From: an uncultured Bacillota bacterium
GTDB lineage: Bacteria; Bacillota_I; Bacilli_A; RFN20; CAG-631
Direction of reading: 5' to 3'
DNA length: 64,000 nucleotides
Assembly: GCA_902491575.1 (NCBI GenBank)
Contig: CABUID010000007.1
Coordinates: 1 to 64,000, forward strand
A program made the position numbers and the translations under genes. Under the pieces are notes generated by a model. That model was not told the origin of the DNA. It searched no databases and saw nothing but the letters and a program-made list of their open reading frames with translations. This document shows, piece by piece, positions 41,479-48,858 of the stretch (position 1 is the first letter of the stretch; every line of letters starts with the position of its first letter).

Positions 41479-43053
41479 ATGAAAAAACCTATTTTATTAG
41501 TTGTTATGGATGGTGTTGGATTTTCAAAAACTGGTCTTGGTGACGCAGTTACTTTAGCCAATACACCAACTTTAGATTTTTTATTAAAAAATTATCCAAA
41601 TGTTCGTTTAAAAGCTCATGGATCTGCTGTTGGACTTCCAAGTGATGAAGATATGGGAAATTCAGAAGTTGGTCATAATGCTCTTGGATGTGGGCAAATT
41701 TATTCACAAGGTGCAAAACTTGTAAATGAATCTATTGAAACAAAAAAGATTTATCAATCTTCTTCTTGGAAAGAAGTGATTGATAATGTTCTGCTTCATC
41801 AATCAACTCTTCATTTCCTTGGTCTTCTTTCCGATGGGAATGTTCATTCCAATATCACTCATTTAATTTCAATGTTGCATGAAGTTAAATCTGAAGGAGT
41901 GAAAAAAGTACGTATTCACATTCTATTAGATGGACGAGATGTTCCTGCGACGAGTGCATTAACTTATGTAAATGAATTAGAAAAAGAACTAGCTTCTTTA
42001 AATGATGCTCAATTTGATGGTCAAATTGCTTCCGGTGGAGGTAGAATGAAAATCACAATGGACCGTTATCAAGCAAATTGGAAGATGGTGGAAGAAGGTT
42101 GGAGAACACATGTTTTAGGTGAAGCAAGAATGTTTGCTTCAGCTACGGAAGCAATTCAAACTTATCGTGATGAAATTTTAGGTGTAATTGACCAAGATTT
42201 ACCTGCGTTTGTCATTGCCAAAAATAATGAGCCAATTGGTAAAATCAAGGATCATGATTCCGTTGTTTTATTTAATTTTCGTGGGGATAGAGCAATTGAG
42301 ATTTCAATGGCTTTTGATCAAAAAGATTTTGATAAATTTGATCGTAAGTATTATCCAGATGTTGTTTATGCTGGATTATTACAATATGATGGTGATTTGA
42401 AAATTCCTTCAAGATTTTTAGTGAATCCTCCAGAAATTCATCATACTTTGACAGAAGTATTGGTTGCAAATCGAATCAATGAATATGCCATATCGGAAAC
42501 ACAAAAATATGGACATGTAACTTATTTTTGGAATGGAAATCGTTCCGATAAGTTTTCAGAGGAGTTAGAAACTTATGTAGAGATTCCTTCTGATAAAGTA
42601 TCCTTTGATGAAAGACCATGGATGAAATCTGCTGAAATAACAGATACATTAATTGAGGCTTTAAAGAGTCATCAATATGGTTTTTTAAGAGTAAATTTCC
42701 CAAATGGGGATATGGTTGGACATACTGGCTCATTACCAGCGACGATTTGCTCTATGGAAGCATTGGATTTAGCTTTAGCTAGAATTTTAAAGGTTGTAAA
42801 GGAAGAAGGATATACTTTATTAGTTACTGCAGATCATGGTAATGCAGATGAAATGCTTGAAAAAAATAAAAAAGGTGAACTTCAAGTACGTACAGCTCAC
42901 TCATTAAATCCAGTTCCTTTTATCATTGTTGATGATGAAATAAAATATGAATTTGAAGAAGGAAATTATGGCCTTGCAAATGTGGCACCAACAATAGTCA
43001 AAATGTTAGGTTTATCCCTTCCTTCATCTTGGGAAAAACCAATGATCAAATAA
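41479..43053 (+). CDS. gpmI: 2,3-bisphosphoglycerate-independent phosphoglycerate mutase
   Basis: 524 residues, standard for GpmI. Interconverts 3- and 2-phosphoglycerate in glycolysis with Mn2+. VVMDGVGFS has the first metal Asp, GNSEVGHNALG holds catalytic Ser62, DGRDVPATSA and GGRMKITMDRY bind substrate, VTADHGNADEM and TAHSLNPVPF supply the remaining metal ligands. AAGGGAGG precedes the ATG, 16 nt after the DUF1667 gene, so glycerol-3-phosphate oxidation and lower glycolysis may be cotranscribed. Confidence 0.96.
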   Translation: MKKPILLVVMDGVGFSKTGLGDAVTLANTPTLDFLLKNYPNVRLKAHGSAVGLPSDEDMGNSEVGHNALGCGQIYSQGAKLVNESIETKKIYQSSSWKEVIDNVLLHQSTLHFLGLLSDGNVHSNITHLISMLHEVKSEGVKKVRIHILLDGRDVPATSALTYVNELEKELASLNDAQFDGQIASGGGRMKITMDRYQANWKMVEEGWRTHVLGEARMFASATEAIQTYRDEILGVIDQDLPAFVIAKNNEPIGKIKDHDSVVLFNFRGDRAIEISMAFDQKDFDKFDRKYYPDVVYAGLLQYDGDLKIPSRFLVNPPEIHHTLTEVLVANRINEYAISETQKYGHVTYFWNGNRSDKFSEELETYVEIPSDKVSFDERPWMKSAEITDTLIEALKSHQYGFLRVNFPNGDMVGHTGSLPATICSMEALDLALARILKVVKEEGYTLLVTADHGNADEMLEKNKKGELQVRTAHSLNPVPFIIVDDEIKYEFEEGNYGLANVAPTIVKMLGLSLPSSWEKPMIK

Positions 43054-43079
43054 TTTTTTTCATCCATAAAGTTTCAAGA

Positions 43080-43112
43080 GGATTATTTATAACTCATAAA
43101 TAATCCTTTTAT
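43080..43112 (+). terminator. Terminator after gpmI
   Basis: Arms GGATTATTTAT (43080-43090) and ATAAATAATCC (43096-43106) with a 5-nt loop and TTTTATT. Confidence 0.85.
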
Positions 43113-43177
43113 TATAAATAAAAAATATGCAAATTTTATATTATCTGCATACTTTTATGAATTTAAATAAAGGATTC

Positions 43178-43447
43178 TTAATTTTCTTCAATATACACTT
43201 CGTCATGGACTTCAAAAATATTTGTGACTTTTACAACCCCAGGTACTTCTTCTTTTAATAAGGTAGCTACGCCATCTTGCAAAGTAGAATCTATAAGTTC
43301 ACAACCAGCGCATGCACCAATCATCTTTACAAATACTTCTCCATCTTTATAGGAAACAAATTCAATATCTCCTCCATCACGATTTAAAAAAGGTCTGATT
43401 TTTTCTAAAACAGTAACAATTTGTTTTTCAATTTCTTCATTTGCCAT
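43178..43447 (-). CDS. NifU C-terminal-domain (NFU) iron-sulfur protein
   Basis: 89 residues, just an NFU domain. IRPFLNRDGGDIEFVSY and the cluster-binding MIGACAGCELIDSTLQDG with Cys46 and Cys49 are diagnostic. It carries or delivers [4Fe-4S] clusters, which many proteins in this window need. GAAGGTGG ribosome site. Extended -10 TGCTATAAT lies on the minus strand at 43480-43472. Monocistronic. Confidence 0.9.
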   Translation of the reverse strand: MANEEIEKQIVTVLEKIRPFLNRDGGDIEFVSYKDGEVFVKMIGACAGCELIDSTLQDGVATLLKEEVPGVVKVTNIFEVHDEVYIEEN

Positions 43448-43622
43448 ATTTCCACCTTCTTTTGCGTTGATATTATAGCATTAATTTTATTAAAATGATA
43501 CTTTTATTTATAAATATTGATGAAAATTTAGAACGATTTGCACTTAAATCATAACATAGTATGGACAAATGAATTTAAAAATTTCATTTTGTAATATTTT
43601 ACCAAAAATATTAACCAAACTA

Positions 43623-43651
43623 TGAACAAACTTCATCTTTTGTGATATAAT
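43623..43651 (+). promoter_or_regulatory. Extended -10 promoter of the S1 protein-pgi operon
   Basis: TGAACA (43623-43628), 17 nt, and TGATATAAT with TATAAT at 43646-43651. The remaining sequence between the two divergent genes shows no other structure. Confidence 0.6.
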
Positions 43652-43670
43652 GTTGCACGAGGGTAAGATA

Positions 43671-44045
43671 ATGAATGAGTTAAGAGTTGGAGAGATAATA
43701 AAAGTTCAAGTTATAGGGTTTCAACCCTATGGAATATTCATTAAATCTTTGGATAATGAAGAATATACAGGATTAATCCATATTTCAGAAATTTCTAATG
43801 ATTTTGTAAAAGATGTTACAAAAGTCGCTAACTATGGTGATATTTTATTTGCAAAAATTTTAGATATTGATAAGGAAAATCATCATATTAAATTATCCAT
43901 CAAAGCCACTCAGCCCAAAGTTAGATACAAATCAAATTACATAAAGCAGAAAAATAATGCTTATAATAGTGATTTTTCCTCGTTAGCATTACATTTAAAT
44001 GATTGGATTATGGAACAGTTGAAGGAGAAAAAAGAACATGATTAG
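43671..44045 (+). CDS. S1-domain RNA-binding protein (YugI/CvfD-like)
   Basis: 124 residues. A single S1 RNA-binding fold at residues 1-75: VGEIIKVQVIGFQPYGIFIK, GLIHISEIS, and GDILFAKILDIDKENHHIKLSIK. The basic tail is short. Related proteins (general stress protein 13, CvfD) bind ribosomes or mRNA and influence translation; Bacillus yugI lies near pgi as here. An upstream in-frame TTG lies in the promoter, so ATG 43671 after GAGGGTAAG is used. 8-nt overlap with pgi. Confidence 0.83.
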   Translation: MNELRVGEIIKVQVIGFQPYGIFIKSLDNEEYTGLIHISEISNDFVKDVTKVANYGDILFAKILDIDKENHHIKLSIKATQPKVRYKSNYIKQKNNAYNSDFSSLALHLNDWIMEQLKEKKEHD

Positions 44046-45321
44046 AGTAAATTTATCCAGAGTTAACAATAATTGTAAAAACACGATGAAAATAATGAAG
44101 AGTAGAGTTTATTCCATTGATAAAATGATAAATGAAAAATCTGGAGAAGGTTCAGATTTTTTAGGATGGACAACCTATGCGAATACACTCACTAGTGCTG
44201 ATTTGAAAAAAATTCAGAAAACGGCAGAACGGATAAAAAATAATTGTGATGTATTAGTTGTTGTAGGTATCGGTGGAAGTTATCTTGGTGCAAAAGCGGC
44301 AATGGATGCCATTAATGGCATTATTAATCCTCCTGAATGTAAAATTGTCTTTTTAGGCAATACATTATCACCTACCTATACAGCTCAAGTTTTAGATTCT
44401 TTAAAAGAGAAAAAAATAGCTATCAATGTCATCTCAAAATCAGGTACAACTACTGAAACAGCGATTGCATTTCGCTTATTAGTAGAACTTGCTAAAAAAT
44501 GTTGGGGGCCTAAAAAATATGCAAAGTATGTGATTGCAACTACCGATGCAAGAAAGGGTGCTTTACATCAAATGGCATTTGCAGAAGGCTATGAAGAATT
44601 TGTCATTCCAAATGATATTGGAGGGCGTTATTCTGTATTTACACCAGTAGGATTATTCCCAATGGCAGTAGCAGGTATAGATATTTTTTCTTTCATAGAC
44701 GGTGTAAGAAATGGAATGAACGAATATTCTTCTTCCAATTTTGAAGAAAATGAAGCCTATAAATATGCTTTAATTAGATATGTAGAAAAAATTAAAGAAA
44801 AAAAATCTGTTGAGTTTTTAATTACTTATGAACCTCATTTTGTCGCTTTATCTGAATGGTGGAAACAATTATTTGCAGAAACAGAAGGGAAAAATAAAAA
44901 AGGTTTACTTCCTGGTTCATTATGTTTTACTACTGATTTGCATTCTATGGGACAGTTTTGCCAAGATGGTACACCTTGCTTTTTTGAAACGACTATCGCC
45001 ATTGGAAAATATCAAAATGATGTGACTATTCCAAAAACGTTACTCAATTTTGATAAATTAAATTACTTAGCAGGTCACCAATTATCTGAGATTCAAGACA
45101 TTGCCATGACTTCTACAATGGATGCACATTTCATTGAGGGTGGACATAATAATGTTTTAATTGAAATAGATGAAATGAATCCTTATAATTTAGGTCAATT
45201 GATGTTTTTCTTTTGCAAAGCTTGTGCAATGTCAGCATATTTGTTAGAGGTTAATCCTTTTAACCAACCTGGAGTAGAGGTTTATAAATCAAGAATGAAA
45301 ACTCTATTAAAGAAATTATAA
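44038..45321 (+). CDS. pgi: Glucose-6-phosphate isomerase
   Basis: 427 residues, slightly shorter than the ~450 of Bacillus Pgi. VVVGIGGSYLGAKAAMDAI, VISKSGTTTETAIAF for the sugar-phosphate loop, GGRYSVFTPVGLFPMA, and HQLSEIQDIAMTSTMDAHFIEGGHNN near the end hold the catalytic residues. AAGGAGAA ribosome site inside the S1 gene. Confidence 0.97.
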   Translation: MIRVNLSRVNNNCKNTMKIMKSRVYSIDKMINEKSGEGSDFLGWTTYANTLTSADLKKIQKTAERIKNNCDVLVVVGIGGSYLGAKAAMDAINGIINPPECKIVFLGNTLSPTYTAQVLDSLKEKKIAINVISKSGTTTETAIAFRLLVELAKKCWGPKKYAKYVIATTDARKGALHQMAFAEGYEEFVIPNDIGGRYSVFTPVGLFPMAVAGIDIFSFIDGVRNGMNEYSSSNFEENEAYKYALIRYVEKIKEKKSVEFLITYEPHFVALSEWWKQLFAETEGKNKKGLLPGSLCFTTDLHSMGQFCQDGTPCFFETTIAIGKYQNDVTIPKTLLNFDKLNYLAGHQLSEIQDIAMTSTMDAHFIEGGHNNVLIEIDEMNPYNLGQLMFFFCKACAMSAYLLEVNPFNQPGVEVYKSRMKTLLKKL

Positions 45322-45332
45322 TAGTTGAATAT

Positions 45333-46067
45333 ATGACGATTTTTTTGACATTAACCTTTTTATTTGTAGTAGGTTCTTTATCGGGATGGATTTTAGAATT
45401 ATTTTTTCGAAGATTTTTCTCTGCTAAAAGATGGATTAACCCTGGTTTTTTAACGGGTCCTTATCTACCGATATATGGATTTGGGTTGGCCTCTTTATTT
45501 GCTTTTTCAAGAATTCATTTATCTTTTATTCATTCTCCTGTTTTATCTAAAATTGTATTGATTTTATTGATGGGAATTTTTCTAACACTCATTGAGTATA
45601 TTGGTGGTTTGATTTTTATTAAAGGACTAAAAACAAAACTATGGGATTATTCGAATCAATGGGGAAATATTCAAGGAATCATTTGTCCTTTATTTTCTAT
45701 GATTTGGTTAATAGGATGTGCTCTTTATAATTTGTTTTTAGATCCTTATATTCTTTCTTTAACAAAGTGGTTTGAAAACAATTTGGCTTATTCTTTTTTT
45801 GTAGGTGTCTTTTTTGGTATCATGATTATTGATTTTTCTTCTTCAATACATCTAGCAACAAAGATTAAAAAATTAGCAAACGAATATCACATTATCGTTA
45901 AGTGGGAAACTTTAAAAAATACAATAGCAGCACATTTAGAGGAAGTAAAAGAAAAAGCACATTTCACTTTGCCCTTTAAATCGAAGTTTTCTTTAAAAGA
46001 GAATATAGAACACTATATTACTGAATTAAAAAAGAATAAGAATAAAAAGAAGAAACAAAATGATTAA
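45333..46067 (+). CDS. CmpB-like putative ABC transporter permease (PF06541 type) membrane protein
   Basis: 244 residues. Five hydrophobic helices and the family signature: FFRRFFSAKRWINPGFLTGPYLPIYGFG and WDYSNQWGNIQGIICPLFS. The family is labelled putative ABC permease but its function is not established and no ATPase is adjacent. A charged cytoplasmic tail (residues ~185-244, many Lys) ends in KKNKNKKKKQND. Ribosome site weak; 11 nt after pgi. Confidence 0.72.
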   Translation: MTIFLTLTFLFVVGSLSGWILELFFRRFFSAKRWINPGFLTGPYLPIYGFGLASLFAFSRIHLSFIHSPVLSKIVLILLMGIFLTLIEYIGGLIFIKGLKTKLWDYSNQWGNIQGIICPLFSMIWLIGCALYNLFLDPYILSLTKWFENNLAYSFFVGVFFGIMIIDFSSSIHLATKIKKLANEYHIIVKWETLKNTIAAHLEEVKEKAHFTLPFKSKFSLKENIEHYITELKKNKNKKKKQND

Positions 46068-46080
46068 TTGAATAAAAAAG

Positions 46081-46109
46081 TTGACAATCGAAGAAAAATT
46101 GAATATAAT
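46081..46109 (+). promoter_or_regulatory. Sigma-A promoter of infC-rpmI-rplT
   Basis: Consensus TTGACA (46081-46086), 17 nt, TATAAT (46104-46109). Confidence 0.88.
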
Positions 46110-46116
46110 ATATAAG

Positions 46117-46250
46117 CAACAAAAGTTGTGGAAAGAAGAGGCGCCCGCTTCTCACCTGATTTTTTTAGAAAATAGGTAAATGTCACAATGTATTTATAAG
46201 TACAATCATAAGGGCGCATCTTGCGTCCTTTTATTTTGTAAGAAAGAAGG
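46117..46250 (+). promoter_or_regulatory. L20-type autoregulatory leader of infC operon
   Basis: A ~135-nt leader before infC with GAGGCGCCCGCTTCTCACC typical of the Bacillota L20 leader. GCGCCC (46141-46146) can pair with GGGCGC (46212-46217), which is also the 5' arm of a terminator. In Bacillus, L20 binding favours the terminator and so shuts down the operon when L20 is in excess. Confidence 0.75.
46211..46236 (+). terminator. Attenuator terminator in the L20 leader
   Basis: Arms AGGGCGCA (46211-46218) and TGCGTCCT (46222-46229), 3-nt loop, TTTATTTT after; 18 nt before the infC start region. Confidence 0.8.
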
Positions 46251-46254
46251 TATC

Positions 46255-46818
46255 ATTATCAATAATTCATCATTCAATAATAACAACCGTATGCCTACCA
46301 ATAAAAATTCTGAATATATCGTAAATGAAGCGATTCGTTTTCCTAAAGTTTTAGTCATTGATGAAAACGGCAATGCCTTAGGAGTAAAAGATAAAAGAGA
46401 AGCATTAAATATGGCTAAAGAAGCCAATTTAGATTTGTTTTGTATCTCGCCAAATTCTACTCCACCAGTTTGTAAAATTTTAGATTTTGGAAAATATCGT
46501 TATCAATTAGAAAAAAAGAAAAAAGAAAATGAAAAGAAACAAAAAGCAATGATTCAGGATTTAAAACAAATTCAATTAAGTCCAGTCATTGATACACACG
46601 ATATTGAAACAAAAGTTCGACATTCTGTTGGATTTTTGAAAAATGGAGATAAAGTTCGTGTTGTAGTACGTTTTAAAGGCAGACAAATGGCTCATCCTGA
46701 AGTTGGTGAAGATGTGATGAACCGCTTTATTACAATGTGTGAAGAAGTTGGAGTTGTCGAGAAAAAACCTGTAATGGATGGCAGAAATTTAATAGCAACT
46801 TTAGCACCAAAAAAATAA
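46255..46818 (+). CDS. infC: Translation initiation factor IF-3 (non-AUG start)
   Basis: About 187 residues. IF-3 keeps the ribosomal subunits apart and checks the start codon. NSEYIVNEAIRFPKVLVIDENG begins the N-domain, LFCISPNSTPPVCKILDFGKYRYQ and the linker follow, and the C-domain has KVRVVVRFKGRQMAHPEVG. The frame is open to an ATG at 46180, but that lies upstream of the leader terminator and cannot be the start. AAGAAGG (46244-46250) sits before ATT 46255 and ATC 46258; IF-3 genes are known to start with such codons as part of IF-3 autoregulation. I choose ATT; ATC or ATG 46291 are alternatives. Confidence 0.88.
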   Translation: MINNSSFNNNNRMPTNKNSEYIVNEAIRFPKVLVIDENGNALGVKDKREALNMAKEANLDLFCISPNSTPPVCKILDFGKYRYQLEKKKKENEKKQKAMIQDLKQIQLSPVIDTHDIETKVRHSVGFLKNGDKVRVVVRFKGRQMAHPEVGEDVMNRFITMCEEVGVVEKKPVMDGRNLIATLAPKK

Positions 46819-46836
46819 ATTAGGAGGGAAAATAAT

Positions 46837-47031
46837 ATGCCAAAAATGAAATCAAAAAAAGCCTTAACAAAAAGAATTAAAATTACTGGAACAGGCAAAT
46901 TAAAAAGAAAATGTGCTAACATGTCTCATTTAGCACCACTTAAATCACAAAAACAAAAAAGACACTTAAGTAAAGCAAGATTAGTTTCTGATAGCGATGC
47001 TAAGAGACTACAACCTTGCATTCAAAAATAG
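46837..47031 (+). CDS. rpmI: 50S ribosomal protein L35
   Basis: 64 residues, standard. PKMKSKKALTKRIKITGTGK and HLSKARLVSDSDAKRL match L35. AGGAGGG precedes the ATG; second gene of infC-rpmI-rplT. Confidence 0.96.
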   Translation: MPKMKSKKALTKRIKITGTGKLKRKCANMSHLAPLKSQKQKRHLSKARLVSDSDAKRLQPCIQK

Positions 47032-47043
47032 GAGGAAAAGAAA

Positions 47044-47400
47044 ATGAGAGTAAAAGGTGGACCAGCTACTAGAAATAGAAGAAAAAAAGTTTTAAAATTA
47101 GCAAAAGGTTATTATGGCTCTAAACATCTTCTTTTCAGAACTGCTAAAGAACAAGTAATTAAATCTTTGTATTATTCTTTTAGAGATAGAAAAGCAACAA
47201 AAAGAAATTTCAGAAAATTATGGATTGTTAGAATTAATGCTGCTGCAAATCAATGTGGTATGAATTATTCTACAATGATGCACGGTTTGAAAGTTGCCAA
47301 TATTGATATTAATCGTAAAATGCTATCTGAATTGGCTATTCATGATTTCTCTGCATTTGCTCAACTTGCAGATACTGCAAAAAAAGCTTTAGCAAAATAA
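47044..47400 (+). CDS. rplT: 50S ribosomal protein L20
   Basis: 118 residues, standard. VKGGPATRNRRKKVLKLAKG (L20 usually has RVKGGxxxRxRRKK), SKHLLFRTAKEQVIKS, RNFRKLWIVRINAA and MLSELAIHD are present. L20 assembles the 50S subunit and represses its own operon through the leader. Followed by a terminator. Confidence 0.97.
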   Translation: MRVKGGPATRNRRKKVLKLAKGYYGSKHLLFRTAKEQVIKSLYYSFRDRKATKRNFRKLWIVRINAAANQCGMNYSTMMHGLKVANIDINRKMLSELAIHDFSAFAQLADTAKKALAK

Positions 47401-47412
47401 TAATTTTCTTTA

Positions 47413-47440
47413 TGCCTAGTCTAATGACTAGGCTTTTATT
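47413..47440 (+). terminator. Terminator after rplT
   Basis: Arms GCCTAGTC (47413-47420) and GACTAGGC (47425-47432), 4-nt loop, TTTTATTT. Confidence 0.88.
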
Positions 47441-47445
47441 TATAG

Positions 47446-47480
47446 AAAAAGGTATAGATGATAGTGGTCTATACCTTTTT
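47446..47480 (-). terminator. Terminator after pepT
   Basis: Arms AAAAAGGTATAGA (47446-47458) and TCTATACCTTTTT (47468-47480); T runs on both strands, so it also backs up rplT. Confidence 0.8.
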
Positions 47481-48684
47481 AAATTTTTATTATTTCGAGA
47501 AGAATTTTTACCATTTTTCGCATTTGTGTTATCGAAACATATTCATATCTTCCATGGAAATTATATCCGCCATCTCCAAGATTTGGACAAGGTAAACCTT
47601 TAAATGACAAATTTGCACCATCTGTTCCTCCACGAATAGGCATAAATTGATAAGGAATTTTTAAATTCTTGTAAGCATTGGTTACTTTATTTAAAACTTC
47701 AGGATTTGCTAAAATAACTTCTTTCATATTTTTATAATTTTCTTTGAATGTTACTTCCACAAAATGGTCATGATATTTTTCATTGATGATTTCTTTTGCA
47801 TGAATAAAATCATCCATTTGTCTTTGTAATAGGAAATAGTCATGATTACGTAAGATATATTGTAAGTTTGTTGTTTCGACATTTCCTTGAATAGCATTTA
47901 AATGATGAAAGCCTTCATACATTTCTGTTTTACTTGGAATTTCATTTTTAGGTAATAGATCATCAAATTCTTTAGCGAGTAAAATAGAATTAATCATTTT
48001 GTTTTTGGCTGATCCAGGATGAATATTTATCCCATTAATTTGTACATCTGCACTTGCCGCATTAAAGTTTTCATATTCAATTGTATAGATATCACCACCA
48101 TCTAAAGTGTATGCATAGTCACAGTTGAAATATTGAACATCAAAATTTTCAGTTCCTCTTCCGATTTCTTCATCGGGTGTAAAGGCGATTTTAATGTCTC
48201 CATGTCTTAATTGTTTATCTTGAAGGATTCTATAGGCACTTTCTACAATAATAGCAATGCCTGCTTTATCATCTGCTCCAAGTAAAGTGGTTCCATCGGT
48301 AACGATTAAATCTTCTCCTTGATTATTTTTTAAAGTAGGAAATTCTTCTACTTTCATTATCGAATGTTCATTAAGGTGAATATCTTTCCCATCATAAGAT
48401 AGGATAATACGAGGTTTGATATCTTTGCCACTACAATCAGGGGAAGTATCCATATGGGCGATAAATCCAATTGTAGGTACTTTTTGATCTACGTTAGTTG
48501 GAATTGTTGCATAAACAATCCCATATTCATCGACAAAAACATCTTGACAACCTATACTTTTTAATTCATTAACTAAATATTTTGCTAAAATGATTTGCTT
48601 GGTTGTAGAAGGAGTTGTAGTTGAGTTTTCATCACTTTGGGTATCAAAAGATACATATTTTAAAAATCGTTTTACTAGATCCAT
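47479..48684 (-). CDS. pepT: Peptidase T (tripeptidase)
   Basis: 401 residues. M20B metallopeptidase removing the N-terminal residue of tripeptides in the cytoplasm. FIAHMDTSPDCSG with first Zn His and Asp, LLGADDKAGIA with bridging Asp, TPDEEIGRGTENFD with Glu general base, and PIRGGTDGANLSF near the end are intact. Start ATG 48684 has GGAGGG upstream. Divergent from pnp; convergent with rplT. Confidence 0.95.
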   Translation of the reverse strand: MDLVKRFLKYVSFDTQSDENSTTTPSTTKQIILAKYLVNELKSIGCQDVFVDEYGIVYATIPTNVDQKVPTIGFIAHMDTSPDCSGKDIKPRIILSYDGKDIHLNEHSIMKVEEFPTLKNNQGEDLIVTDGTTLLGADDKAGIAIIVESAYRILQDKQLRHGDIKIAFTPDEEIGRGTENFDVQYFNCDYAYTLDGGDIYTIEYENFNAASADVQINGINIHPGSAKNKMINSILLAKEFDDLLPKNEIPSKTEMYEGFHHLNAIQGNVETTNLQYILRNHDYFLLQRQMDDFIHAKEIINEKYHDHFVEVTFKENYKNMKEVILANPEVLNKVTNAYKNLKIPYQFMPIRGGTDGANLSFKGLPCPNLGDGGYNFHGRYEYVSITQMRKMVKILLEIIKI

Positions 48685-48799
48685 AATTTTCCCTCCATCA
48701 TCTCTTAAAATTATTTTATCATATTTAAAGATAAATGAGCCAAGAATTCTTGATTTTTTGTAAAATCATAAAAAAACAATGATTAAAAAGTACTTTTTT

Positions 48800-48828
48800 T
48801 AACAAAAATCAAAAAATAGGAGTATAAT
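48800..48828 (+). promoter_or_regulatory. Promoter of pnp
   Basis: TAACAA (48800-48805), 17 nt, TATAAT (48823-48828). Confidence 0.5.
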
Positions 48829-48858
48829 AGGATTGTTAAAAAAAATAAGGAGAAAAAA

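Noticed and set aside
46180..46254. infC starting at ATG 46180
   Set aside because: That segment overlaps the leader terminator hairpin and encodes residues not found in IF-3.
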